From Paenibacillus silvisoli (lineage in GTDB: Bacteria > Bacillota > Bacilli > Paenibacillales > Paenibacillaceae), in assembly GCF_030866765.1 (NCBI RefSeq), contig NZ_CP133017.1, positions 652,501-716,500 on the forward strand: 64,000 bases of DNA, given 5' to 3'. Each line of letters starts with the position of its first letter. The first letter of the stretch is position 1. The translations under genes and the position numbers were made by a program. Shown here one piece after another: positions 34,401 to 42,536 of this stretch. The notes under the pieces are model-generated. The model saw only the letters and a list, made by a program, of their open reading frames with translations, did no database searches and had not been told where the DNA came from.

Positions 34401-35864
34401 TTGACACAGACACAAGCTCAAGCACAAGTGCTGCACAACTGGATCGGCGGCGAGTGGGTCCCTTCCTCGTCGGAGAAAACCGAGACCGTCTATAATCCCG
34501 CAACCGAAGACGTTATTGCGCTCGTTCCGCTGTCCGCGAAGGAAGACGTGGACCGTGCCGTTCAAACGGCGAACGAAGCGTTCAAGTCCTGGAGCGCAAC
34601 GCCGGTTCCGCGCCGTGCCCGCGTGCTGTTCAAGTACCAGCAGCTGCTCGTCGAGCATTGGGAGGAGCTGGCGGGCCTGGTCACGCTGGAGAACGGGAAG
34701 AGCTACGGCGAAGCGTACGGCGAGGTGCAGCGCGGCATCGAATGCGTGGAATTCGCGGCAGGGGCGCCGACGCTCATGATGGGAAAGCAGCTGCCGGATA
34801 TCGCTTCGAATTTGGAATCCGGCATGTACCGCTATCCGATCGGCGTCGTTGCCGGCATTACGCCGTTTAATTTTCCGATGATGGTGCCGTGCTGGATGTT
34901 CCCGCTTGCCATTGCTTGCGGCAACGCGTTTATTTTGAAGCCGTCGGAGCGCACGCCGCTCCTGGCCAACCGTCTTGCGGAGCTGCTCAAGGAAGCGGGG
35001 CTGCCCGACGGCGTGTTCAACATCGTTCACGGCGCGCATGAGGTCGTAAACGGCATGCTGGAGCACCCGGGGATCGCGGCCGTTTCCTTCGTCGGCTCGC
35101 AGCCGGTCGCCGAATACGTGCATAAGACGGCATCCGCTCACGGGAAGCGGGTTCAAGCGCTGGCCGGCGCCAAGAACCATACCATCGTCATGCCCGACGC
35201 GGATCTGGACCTCACGGTCAAAGAAATCATTAACGCCGCTTTCGGCTCCGCCGGGGAGCGCTGCATGGCATGCTCCGTCGTGGTCGCCGTCGGCGACGTT
35301 GCGGACACGCTCGTGAGCAAGCTGGCAGAAGCGGCCGACCGTCTGACGATCGGCAACGGCGCGGAGGAGGGCGTATTCCTCGGCCCGGTCATCCGCGCTC
35401 CGCATAAGCAGCGCACGCTGAACTATATCGAGCTCGGCGAGACCGAAGGCGCGCGCTTGCTGCGCGACGGACGCAAGGACTCGGCAGCCGAAGGCCAAGG
35501 CTACTTCGTCGGGCCGACGATCTTCGACGAGGTGCAGGCCGGCATGAAAATATGGCAGGACGAAATTTTCGCGCCGGTGCTGTCGATCGCGCGCGTCGAT
35601 ACGCTGGAGGCGGCGGTCGAGCTGGCGAACCGTTCGGATTTCGCCAACGGGGCGTGCCTCTTCACGAAGAACGGCAGCCATGTCCGCCAGTTCCGGGAGA
35701 CGATCGATGCCGGCATGCTCGGGATCAACCTCGGCGTTCCGGCGCCGATGGCGTTCTTCCCGTTCTCCGGCTGGAAGAAGTCGTTCTACGGCGATCTGCA
35801 TGCCAACGGCACGGACGGCGTAGAGTTCTACACCCGTAAAAAAATGGTCACTGCCCGCTGGTAG
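34401..35864 (+). CDS. iolA: Methylmalonate-semialdehyde dehydrogenase IolA/MmsA
   Basis: 487 residues from TTG 34401 (AAAGGGGAG upstream; the frame is open further but overlaps iolC). Aldehyde dehydrogenase fold with catalytic Cys288 in [12 protein letters not shown]-binding FVGS and the family-specific [14 protein letters not shown]. It converts malonate semialdehyde, the end product of inositol breakdown, to acetyl-CoA. It lies between the kinase and dehydrogenase genes of the operon. Confidence 0.94.
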   Translation: MTQTQAQAQVLHNWIGGEWVPSSSEKTETVYNPATEDVIALVPLSAKEDVDRAVQTANEAFKSWSATPVPRRARVLFKYQQLLVEHWEELAGLVTLENGKSYGEAYGEVQRGIECVEFAAGAPTLMMGKQLPDIASNLESGMYRYPIGVVAGITPFNFPMMVPCWMFPLAIACGNAFILKPSERTPLLANRLAELLKEAGLPDGVFNIVHGAHEVVNGMLEHPGIAAVSFVGSQPVAEYVHKTASAHGKRVQALAGAKNHTIVMPDADLDLTVKEIINAAFGSAGERCMACSVVVAVGDVADTLVSKLAEAADRLTIGNGAEEGVFLGPVIRAPHKQRTLNYIELGETEGARLLRDGRKDSAAEGQGYFVGPTIFDEVQAGMKIWQDEIFAPVLSIARVDTLEAAVELANRSDFANGACLFTKNGSHVRQFRETIDAGMLGINLGVPAPMAFFPFSGWKKSFYGDLHANGTDGVEFYTRKKMVTARW

Positions 35865-35881
35865 GAAGGAGCGAACGCTGC

Positions 35882-36925
35882 ATGAGGAAGATTAGTACGG
35901 CCATTATCGGAGCGGGCCGCATCGGCAAAATCCACGCCGACAATTTGCTGCGGATGCCATCGGTCGAAGTGGCCGCGGTATGCGATGCCTTCGCCGGACC
36001 GGAGCTCCAGGAATGGGCGGCGGCGCGGGGCATTCCACATGCTCTGCGGGACAGCGATGCGGTGATGGCCGACCCTTCGATTGAGGCCATCTTCATCTGC
36101 GCCTCGACGAATACGCATGTGCCGCTTATTTTGCAGGCTGCCCGGGCGGGCAAGCATATTTTCTGCGAGAAGCCGGTGAGCATGGATATCCGCCGGACCG
36201 AGGAGGCCGTAGAAGCCGCGCGGGAAGCGGGAGTCAAGCTGCAGGTAGGCTTTAACCGCCGGTTCGACCATAATTTCAAGCGGCTGCGCGAGCATGTGCT
36301 GGCCGGGACGATCGGTCAGCCCCACATCGTGAAGATTACGTCGCGCGACCCGAGTCCGCCGCATCCGGATTACGTTAAAGTTTCGGGCGGCATCTACATG
36401 GATATGATGATTCACGACTTCGACATGGCCCGGTACGTCGCAGGCAGCGATATCGTGGAAGTGTACGCCCAAGGCGGCGTGCTGATCGATCCCGTTTTCG
36501 CCGAATGCGGAGACGTGGATACGGCCATCGTGACGCTGAAGTTCGCAAACGGCGCGCTCGGTGTCATTGATAACAGCCGGCAAGCGGTATACGGCTATGA
36601 TCAGCGGGTGGAGGTATTCGGTTCCAAGGGCAGCGTGGCCGTGACCAATGATTATCCGAATACGGCGGAAATCAGTACGGCGGACGGCATCTACCGCGAC
36701 AAGCCGCTTCATTTCTTCTTGGAGCGGTATAATGGGGCTTACGCGGAAGAAACGCAGCTGTTTATCGAGAGCATCCGCGATGACAAGCCGGTTCCCGTCA
36801 GCGGCTCGGACGGCTTGCAGGCCGAGCTGGCGGCGCTTGCCGCCAAGCTGTCGCAGCGGCTCGGCCGGCCGGTGAAGCTTGCGGAAGCGTTGGAGCTTGC
36901 GGCAGCGCATGCCATTTTGGCGTAA
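35882..36925 (+). CDS. iolG: Inositol 2-dehydrogenase IolG
   Basis: 347 residues of the Gfo/Idh/MocA family. Rossmann motif GAGRIGKIHA near residues 10-19, catalytic Lys97 in EKPVS, and Asp174/His178 in MDMMIHDFD, all as in inositol dehydrogenases. It oxidises myo-inositol to 2-keto-myo-inositol with NAD, the first pathway step. It starts 17 bases after iolA behind AGGAAGGAG. Confidence 0.92.
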   Translation: MRKISTAIIGAGRIGKIHADNLLRMPSVEVAAVCDAFAGPELQEWAAARGIPHALRDSDAVMADPSIEAIFICASTNTHVPLILQAARAGKHIFCEKPVSMDIRRTEEAVEAAREAGVKLQVGFNRRFDHNFKRLREHVLAGTIGQPHIVKITSRDPSPPHPDYVKVSGGIYMDMMIHDFDMARYVAGSDIVEVYAQGGVLIDPVFAECGDVDTAIVTLKFANGALGVIDNSRQAVYGYDQRVEVFGSKGSVAVTNDYPNTAEISTADGIYRDKPLHFFLERYNGAYAEETQLFIESIRDDKPVPVSGSDGLQAELAALAAKLSQRLGRPVKLAEALELAAAHAILA

Positions 36926-36950
36926 GCCGCGGAAGGAGGCAGGAGGAAGA

Positions 36951-37766
36951 TTGTCGAAATTAATCGTATCACCGGCATCCGTGCCGGATCAGGACGGCAG
37001 CATTCTTCGCATTACGCCGGAGTCGGCAGGCTGGCAGTACGTCGGCTTTGAGGTGCTGCGTCTCGCTGAAGGGGAAACCGTTGCCAGGGAAACGGGGGAC
37101 CGGGAGGTCTGCCTTGTTCTTCTTGGCGGCTGTGCGGACGTAAATACGTCTAAGCAGTCTTGGCAAGGCATCGGCAAACGGATGAGCGTGTTCGAGCAAA
37201 CGCCGCCGTACTCCGTTTACGTTCCGAACGATGACAGCTATGCGATCACGGCAAGAACGGCATTGGAAGTAGCCGTGTGCTCCGCGCCGGGCCGCGGCTT
37301 CCGCGAGGCAAGACTCATAACGCCTGACCAAGTCGGCGTTGAAACGCGCGGCTACGGCAATATCGAGCGGTATATCCACAACATACTGCCGGAGCAGCAG
37401 CCAGCGGACAGCCTGCTGGTCGTGGAGGTTTTCACGCCGGACGGACATTGGTCCAGCTATCCTCCGCACAAGCATGACCGGGATGCGCTGCCGGAGGAGT
37501 CGCTGCTCGAAGAAACGTATTATTTTCGCGTCCAGCCGGAGCAAGGGTTTGCGATTCAGCGGGTCTATACCGACGATCGTTCGTTGAATGAAACGCTAGT
37601 AGTAAAGAACGGGGAGGCGGTGCTCGTGCCGAGAGGCTACCATCCGGTTTCCGCGCCTCCGGGCTATGCGTGTTATTATTTGAACGTGATGGCGGGCCCC
37701 GTCCGCACATGGAAATTCCATAACGATCCGGAGCACGCGTGGATTATGAACAACTCGGGCAAGTAA
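36951..37766 (+). CDS. iolB: 5-Deoxy-glucuronate isomerase IolB
   Basis: 271 residues from TTG 36951, behind AGGAGGAAG. Cupin-type isomerase with the metal-binding stretch SSYPPHKHDRDALPEESLLEETYYF and the C-terminal PRGYHPVSAPPGYACYYLNVMAGP that identify IolB. It converts 5-deoxy-glucuronate to 2-deoxy-5-keto-gluconate, between IolD and IolC. It is the last enzyme of the operon; the LacI regulator gene follows 61 bases later after a short AGTTTGA/TCAAACT hairpin (37784-37802). Confidence 0.95.
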   Translation: MSKLIVSPASVPDQDGSILRITPESAGWQYVGFEVLRLAEGETVARETGDREVCLVLLGGCADVNTSKQSWQGIGKRMSVFEQTPPYSVYVPNDDSYAITARTALEVAVCSAPGRGFREARLITPDQVGVETRGYGNIERYIHNILPEQQPADSLLVVEVFTPDGHWSSYPPHKHDRDALPEESLLEETYYFRVQPEQGFAIQRVYTDDRSLNETLVVKNGEAVLVPRGYHPVSAPPGYACYYLNVMAGPVRTWKFHNDPEHAWIMNNSGK

Positions 37767-37827
37767 GCATCTTTATCAGTGAGAGTTTGACTCCGTCAAA
37801 CTGCCTATTACGAAAGGAAGAAAGGGC

Positions 37828-38844
37828 ATGAAAGCAACGATTTACGACGTGGCAAGGGAAGCCGGTGTATCGATCGCGGCCGTCTCGCAGGTCATTAACG
37901 GCAAAGGGAAAATCAGCGAGGAGCGGCGCGCGAAAATAACCGAAGTCATGGAGAAGCTCGGCTACAGGCCGAGCGTTATCGCCGCGGCTCTTACCGGCAA
38001 GAAAACGTACACGCTCGGTTTATTGGTGCCGGACATCTCCAACCCTTTCTTCGCGGAAATCGCCCGCGCGGTAGAAGACCGCGGCGATCATCACGGCTAC
38101 AGTCTCGTCATCTGCAGCACGGACAACCAGGATGAGCGGGTGGAGCGCTACTTGACGCTGCTGCAGCAGAAGAGCGTGGACGGCATTATTATCGGTACGG
38201 GTATCGAGGATATAAAGCTGCTTGAACCCATTCGGTCCAAGTCCATCCCGGTGACGATGATTGCGCGGGCACTCCCGGGCGAATCGCTGCAAACGGTCGT
38301 CGTGGACGATTATGAGGGCGGCCGATTGGCTGCCCGGCATTTGCTCGGCCTCGGACATACCGCGTTGGCTGTCCTGGCCGAGCATCCCAAGGTCACCAGC
38401 TCGCAGGAGCGGATTCGCGGCTTCCGGGAGACGGTGGCGGAAGCGGGACTTTCGCTGCCGGACTACTTCGTGAAGTCAAGCGGCCGCGAGCTCGTCAAGG
38501 ACGGCAAGCGGAACGCGTCCGAACTGCTGCGCTACGCCGAGCGGCCGACGGCGATCTTCTGCTGCAACGACCTGCTCGCGATCGGTGCGCTGCAAGCGGC
38601 AAGCGAGCTTGGCATTCACGTCCCGAGCGAGCTGTCCGTCGTCGGCTTCGACAATACGATCCTCGCGCAGGTGACCGTTCCCGCGTTAACGACGATTGCC
38701 CAGCCTACGGAGCGGATGGGGGAGCTTGCGGTCGATCTGATTTTGCAAAAGAATGCCGGACAGCCGGACGAACCGCCGCCGCTGCGGACGGTGCTGGCAC
38801 CGGAGCTGATTGTCCGGCAAACAACGGCGGCCCTCCTTCGCTAA
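37828..38844 (+). CDS. LacI-family transcriptional regulator, probable iol repressor
   Basis: 338 residues: helix-turn-helix and hinge at 1-60 (TIYDVAREAGVSIAAVSQVINGKGKISEERRAKITEVMEKLGYRPS), sugar-binding core at 60-335. In Bacillus the iol repressor is a DeoR-type protein, so a LacI-type one here is a different regulatory solution. It probably binds the paired TTAAGCGCTTAA palindromes before iolD. It follows iolB in the same direction and may be part of the operon, giving autoregulation. AAAGGAAG precedes the ATG. Confidence 0.9.
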   Translation: MKATIYDVAREAGVSIAAVSQVINGKGKISEERRAKITEVMEKLGYRPSVIAAALTGKKTYTLGLLVPDISNPFFAEIARAVEDRGDHHGYSLVICSTDNQDERVERYLTLLQQKSVDGIIIGTGIEDIKLLEPIRSKSIPVTMIARALPGESLQTVVVDDYEGGRLAARHLLGLGHTALAVLAEHPKVTSSQERIRGFRETVAEAGLSLPDYFVKSSGRELVKDGKRNASELLRYAERPTAIFCCNDLLAIGALQAASELGIHVPSELSVVGFDNTILAQVTVPALTTIAQPTERMGELAVDLILQKNAGQPDEPPPLRTVLAPELIVRQTTAALLR

Positions 38845-38870
38845 GCGCGCAGGGGAGCTCCGCTATCCGA

Positions 38871-38890
38871 TTCTGGTAACGTTTCCAGTC
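38871..38890 (+). promoter_or_regulatory. LacI-type operator A (CTGGTAACGTTTCCAG)
   Basis: Near-palindrome centred on CG, 43 bases before the aldo/keto reductase start. It is related to sites at 41455 and 42452; the shared pattern is TTCTGGTARCGNTACCAGAA with small deviations. It is downstream of one LacI gene and ahead of the cluster ended by another. Confidence 0.6.
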
Positions 38891-38932
38891 TATCATGTCC
38901 ACTACTACTAGGAGGCAGGAGGCTATCGCACG

Positions 38933-39862
38933 ATGAATGTTATAGAGCTGAATGGCATTCCAATTTCAAGGCTCATATTCGGAACCGGGGATTTGCGGAA
39001 GTTGAACGGCACGGAGCTGCTGGACCGGTTTGTCGAGGCAGGAGGGACGACAATCGATACGGCGCATCAGTACAACACAGCCGAGCGGATTTTAGGAGCG
39101 TGGATCAAGGAAAACGGCCATCGCGACAAGCTTGTCATTATGACCAAAGGCGCGCATCACGATGACGGCCGTCCTGGCCCGAGGGTCGATGCTCCTTCCG
39201 TTCGCAAGGACTTGCTCGAAAGCTTGGACAGGCTGAACACCGATTACATTGATTTGTACGCCCTTCACCGCGATGAGCCGGGCGCGCCGGTCGGCCCGGT
39301 CATGGAGGAGCTGAACCTGCATCTTGCCGAAGGCCGGATTAAAGCGATCGGCGCTTCCAATTGGACGTACAAGCGAATTCAGGAAGCAAACGACTATGCG
39401 CAGCGTCATGGATTAACGGGATTTACGTTCAATAGCGTTAATCTTGCGCTCGCCGTCGCGAAGGAGCCGAGATGGGCCGGCTGCGTGTCGGCCGATGAGG
39501 AGACGGCTGCATGGCATGCCCGCAATCAAATGCCGCTGCTCGCTTGGTCCGCGCAGGCAGGCGGCTTCTTCTCCGGTCAATTCTCTCCCGAAAACCATTC
39601 GAATGCCGATATGGTGCGCGTCTATTATAACGAGGCGAATTGGGAGCGTTACAAGAGAGCGGTGACGCTGGCCGAGGCAAAGGGCGTGTCCGCCATGCAA
39701 ATTGCGCTGGCCTTCGTGCTGAACCGCGCTTTCCCGACCTGCGCCATTATCGGGCCGCGCAGACAGGAGGAGCTTGAAGAATCGCTGCGGGCGATGGCGC
39801 TGCCGCTTACGCACGACGAACTGGCATGGCTCAATTTAGAACGGGAGGTGCTTGCGGGATGA
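38933..39862 (+). CDS. Aldo/keto reductase
   Basis: 309 residues of the AKR TIM-barrel family with the full tetrad Asp42, Tyr47, Lys72, His112 (TIDTAHQYN, MTKGAH, LYALHRDE). It resembles the YdhF/YccK group rather than sugar-specific reductases. It would reduce or oxidise a carbonyl or alcohol of a sugar-like substrate with NADP(H). It is first in the second catabolic cluster, behind operator A, and its stop overlaps the next start (ATGA), so the two are coupled. Confidence 0.88.
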   Translation: MNVIELNGIPISRLIFGTGDLRKLNGTELLDRFVEAGGTTIDTAHQYNTAERILGAWIKENGHRDKLVIMTKGAHHDDGRPGPRVDAPSVRKDLLESLDRLNTDYIDLYALHRDEPGAPVGPVMEELNLHLAEGRIKAIGASNWTYKRIQEANDYAQRHGLTGFTFNSVNLALAVAKEPRWAGCVSADEETAAWHARNQMPLLAWSAQAGGFFSGQFSPENHSNADMVRVYYNEANWERYKRAVTLAEAKGVSAMQIALAFVLNRAFPTCAIIGPRRQEELEESLRAMALPLTHDELAWLNLEREVLAG

Positions 39863-40623
39863 GAAGCAAGCTGGCGGCGCAGTTATATACGCTGCGGAAT
39901 GAGCTGAAGAAGGATTTTCCGGGCACGCTGAAGGAACTGAAGAAGATGGGCTGGTCCGCGGTTCAGATCGACGGTCTGCACGGCAACGATCCGAGAGAAA
40001 TCGCCGCGGCGATGAACGAGCTCGGCCTTCGAACGGCGGGAATGCACGTCGGGCTGGAGCGAATGAAGCATGACTTGGAGGCGGTTCTCGAAGAGGCGCG
40101 CTTGTTCCAAACCAAGGATTTCATTTGCCACTCGCTCCCGGACGAGCTGCAAAATCCGGACGGCTACCGGAGCGTAAGAGACGATCTGCGCAACGTTGCG
40201 GGCATGGTGAACGGCGCTGGCTACCGGGTCGGCTATCATAACCACGACTTTGAATTCCACACCTCGGTTGACGGCAAGTATGCGCTTGACTACGTGCTGG
40301 AGCTGGACACGGCAAGGCCGGTATTTGCCGAGATCGATACGTATTGGGTCAGGAAAGCGGGGCTCGATCCGCTCGGTTACATTCAAAATTACGCGTTCCG
40401 CATGCCGATTCTCCATTTGAAGGACATGACCGGCGACGGCCGGCAATATTTTGCCGAGATTGGGAATGGAATCATCGACTTCGAACCCATACTTCGCTGG
40501 GGGGAACGGAGCGGGGTGGAATGGTACGCCGTCGAGCAGGATTATTGCCCGGGCAGCCCGCTCGAAAGTCTGGCGATCAGCTTTGAGCATCTGATGAGAC
40601 TGGCAAGTCAGGCAGCAGACTAA
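39859..40623 (+). CDS. Sugar phosphate isomerase/epimerase (xylose isomerase-like TIM barrel)
   Basis: 254 residues from ATG 39859, which overlaps the reductase stop by four bases. AP_endonuc_2-type barrel: QLYTLRNELKKDFPGTLKELKKMGWSAVQIDG at the start, YHNHDFEF and EIDTYWVRKAG as metal-site strands, and HLKDMTG. Relatives include IolI and many uncharacterised keto-sugar isomerases. Given the inositol operon upstream, an IolI-like role (inosose isomerisation) is possible but not shown. Confidence 0.85.
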   Translation: MRSKLAAQLYTLRNELKKDFPGTLKELKKMGWSAVQIDGLHGNDPREIAAAMNELGLRTAGMHVGLERMKHDLEAVLEEARLFQTKDFICHSLPDELQNPDGYRSVRDDLRNVAGMVNGAGYRVGYHNHDFEFHTSVDGKYALDYVLELDTARPVFAEIDTYWVRKAGLDPLGYIQNYAFRMPILHLKDMTGDGRQYFAEIGNGIIDFEPILRWGERSGVEWYAVEQDYCPGSPLESLAISFEHLMRLASQAAD

Positions 40624-40629
40624 GAGAGG

Positions 40630-41352
40630 ATGGATGAGAATCGGATGCGTAACGCGTTAGCGGCGGCCCATACCGGCTGCGGAGATTATCCCGATAATAC
40701 GATAGCATCGTTCAAGGAAGCGCTGGCGTCCGGCGCTCAGATTGCGGAGGTGGACGTACATGCGGCCGCGGATGGAACCGCGGTTTTACTGCATGATGAT
40801 TCGCCGCTTCTTCGCACGCACAGCTATGAGCAGCTGAATCAGGCGGACGTCCGCATACGGCTGGATGCGTCGTACGAGCAGCACGAGCTCGCTACGCTGG
40901 AGCAGATTCTCCAATTGTCGGCGCATGAGGGGATTAGCCTGAACTTAGATTTGAAATCGGCGGAAGCCATCGAGCCGACCGTGCGGTTAATCCGCCGATA
41001 TGGCGCGGAGAACAGTGCGTACATTACCGGCTGCTCGGATGGCATGACGGAGCGGTATCCGGATATTCAAGTGATGCTCAATACGCCGGTCGAACTCACC
41101 GAGGGGGAGCGGGCGTCCTACGAGAGCTATGCGGAATTCGTATGCCGGGCAGCCAAGGATGCCGGATACGCCGGCTTGAATATGAAAGCCTCAACCTGCC
41201 TTCAGCCAATCGTGGAACGGGCGCATGCCGTCGGTTTGCTGGTCTGGGTCTATACCGTCGACGACCCGGAACAGATGAAGCAGTATGCCGGCATGGGGGT
41301 CGATGCGATCACGACTCGTAATCCCAAAGACCTGCTGAATTTACTGAAATGA
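40630..41352 (+). CDS. GDPD-family phosphodiesterase with altered phosphate motif
   Basis: 240 residues of the glycerophosphodiester phosphodiesterase barrel. His14, Glu40, Asp42 (IAEVDVH) and His55 (LLHDD) fit the catalytic and metal sites, but the usual HRG reads HTG (Thr15) and PENT reads PDNT. The family cleaves glycerophosphodiesters to glycerol-3-phosphate and an alcohol. No signal peptide, so it acts on imported diesters. ATG 40630 has a site too close upstream (GAGAGG), ATG 40645 is an alternative. It lies six bases after the isomerase gene. Confidence 0.82.
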   Translation: MDENRMRNALAAAHTGCGDYPDNTIASFKEALASGAQIAEVDVHAAADGTAVLLHDDSPLLRTHSYEQLNQADVRIRLDASYEQHELATLEQILQLSAHEGISLNLDLKSAEAIEPTVRLIRRYGAENSAYITGCSDGMTERYPDIQVMLNTPVELTEGERASYESYAEFVCRAAKDAGYAGLNMKASTCLQPIVERAHAVGLLVWVYTVDDPEQMKQYAGMGVDAITTRNPKDLLNLLK

Positions 41353-41386
41353 TACAAAGATACCGCTAGCAATTAGGCGAAGCTCT

Positions 41387-41395
41387 TGCTATAAT
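41387..41395 (+). promoter_or_regulatory. Extended -10 promoter before the LplB-like operon
   Basis: TGCTATAAT: a consensus -10 box (41390-41395) with the TG extension. No good -35 box is present, which is common for extended -10 promoters. Confidence 0.6.
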
Positions 41396-41402
41396 AAGGA
41401 AC

Positions 41403-41416
41403 AGGAAGCGCTTTCA
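41403..41416 (+). promoter_or_regulatory. Candidate cre site
   Basis: AGGAAGCGCTTTCA keeps the AAGCGCTTTCA core of the catabolite-response element and lies about eight bases after the -10 box, over the expected start of transcription. CcpA binding there would repress when glucose is present. Confidence 0.5.
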
Positions 41417-41454
41417 TGTAAATTAATTCGTGGCGGCGCCTTTTTTAGACCCCC

Positions 41455-41474
41455 TTCTGGTAGCGATACCAGAA
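41455..41474 (+). promoter_or_regulatory. LacI-type operator B
   Basis: TTCTGGTAGC followed by GATACCAGAA, a 20-bp dyad with one mismatched pair, about 60 bases after the promoter and 48 bases before the permease start. At this distance it would act as a roadblock or loop with site A or C. Confidence 0.7.
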
Positions 41475-41521
41475 ACGCCGTACATGCAGTCAACAACTGA
41501 AAAGAAGGTGATGTCCGACTT

Positions 41522-42460
41522 ATGCAGCAAGTGACTTCAGCGTCGAAGCCGGGACGAAGGCTTTGGAAATCGATTGTGCTGCACCGCTACTTGTACTTTA
41601 TGCTCCTGCCATGTATCGCCTTCTTCATCATTTTTTCCTACATACCGATGGGCGGATTGCTGCTTGCGTTCAAGGAGTATAAGTTCAACAAAGGTCTGCT
41701 CGCCAGCCCTTGGGTCGGTTTCGACTATTTTAAAGCCTTCTTCAATTCCTACCAGAGCAAAGCCCTCATCAAGAATACGCTTATTATCAGCAGCATGAAG
41801 TTGTTCCTCTATCTGCCTTTCCCGATCATTCTTGCCCTCATGTTTAACGAAATCCGCAGCAAATGGTTCAAAAACGTATCGCAAAGCATTCTCTATCTTC
41901 CGCATTTCTTATCCTGGGTCGTCGTCATCGGTTTGGTTCAGCGCGTGCTGGCGCCGGATACGGGCCTGCTTAATCAGTTCATCGCCAAACTGGGCGGGGA
42001 CGGCAGCAAATTCTATATGATGGAGCCGAACTCGTTCTATCAGATCATGTTCGGCAGCCATTTGTGGAAATCGCTCGGCTGGGACTCGATCATTTACATG
42101 GCGGCGATTGCGGGCGTGAATCCCGACATGTATGAAGCGGCGAAGATCGATGGGGCGAGCAAGTTCAAGGAAATCTGGAACATTACGCTTCCCTCCATCA
42201 TGCCGACCGTCGTCATCCTGTTCATCCTTTCGCTGGGCAACATTTTATCGGCGGGCTTCGATCAGCTCTACCTGCTTCGAACGCCGGGCAATATGCAGCT
42301 CTCGGACATCTTGGACACCTACATCATCCGGGTCGGACTGCAGGGCGGACAGTACGGATACGCCACCGCCGTCGGTATGCTGCAAGGCTTGATCGGCCTC
42401 ATTCTTGTCATCATTGCGAATCGGATCTCGCGCAAAGTTTCTGACACCTCATTGTGGTAA
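41522..42460 (+). CDS. Carbohydrate ABC permease, LplB-like
   Basis: 312 residues, six membrane helices, N-terminal YLYFMLLPCIAFFIIFSYIPMGGLLLAFKEYKFNKG typical of LplB, and EAA loop YEAAKIDGASKFKEIWNITLPSIMP. It forms the channel with the product of 44394. AAGAAGGTG is about 12 bases upstream of ATG 41522; a seven-codon frame begins at ATG 41511 and overlaps this start, possibly by chance. Its last codons overlap operator C. Confidence 0.92.
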   Translation: MQQVTSASKPGRRLWKSIVLHRYLYFMLLPCIAFFIIFSYIPMGGLLLAFKEYKFNKGLLASPWVGFDYFKAFFNSYQSKALIKNTLIISSMKLFLYLPFPIILALMFNEIRSKWFKNVSQSILYLPHFLSWVVVIGLVQRVLAPDTGLLNQFIAKLGGDGSKFYMMEPNSFYQIMFGSHLWKSLGWDSIIYMAAIAGVNPDMYEAAKIDGASKFKEIWNITLPSIMPTVVILFILSLGNILSAGFDQLYLLRTPGNMQLSDILDTYIIRVGLQGGQYGYATAVGMLQGLIGLILVIIANRISRKVSDTSLW

Positions 42461-42471
42461 CGCTACCAGAA
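42452..42471 (+). promoter_or_regulatory. LacI-type operator C over the permease stop codon
   Basis: TTGTGGTAAC followed by GCTACCAGAA, a 20-bp dyad with one mismatched pair. The permease stop codon TAA lies inside it. It lies 66 bases ahead of the binding-protein gene; no clear promoter is visible between them. Confidence 0.65.
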
Positions 42472-42536
42472 GGCCCTATTCACGTTGGCGGACACGTCGC
42501 AAGACGTCTTCAAAATTGAAAAAAAGGGGAAAAACG

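Noticed and set aside
41511..41534. Seven-codon leader peptide overlapping the permease start
   Set aside because: ATG TCC GAC TTA TGC AGC AAG TGA lies nearer the ribosome site than the permease ATG, but so short a frame can arise by chance and no attenuator structure accompanies it.
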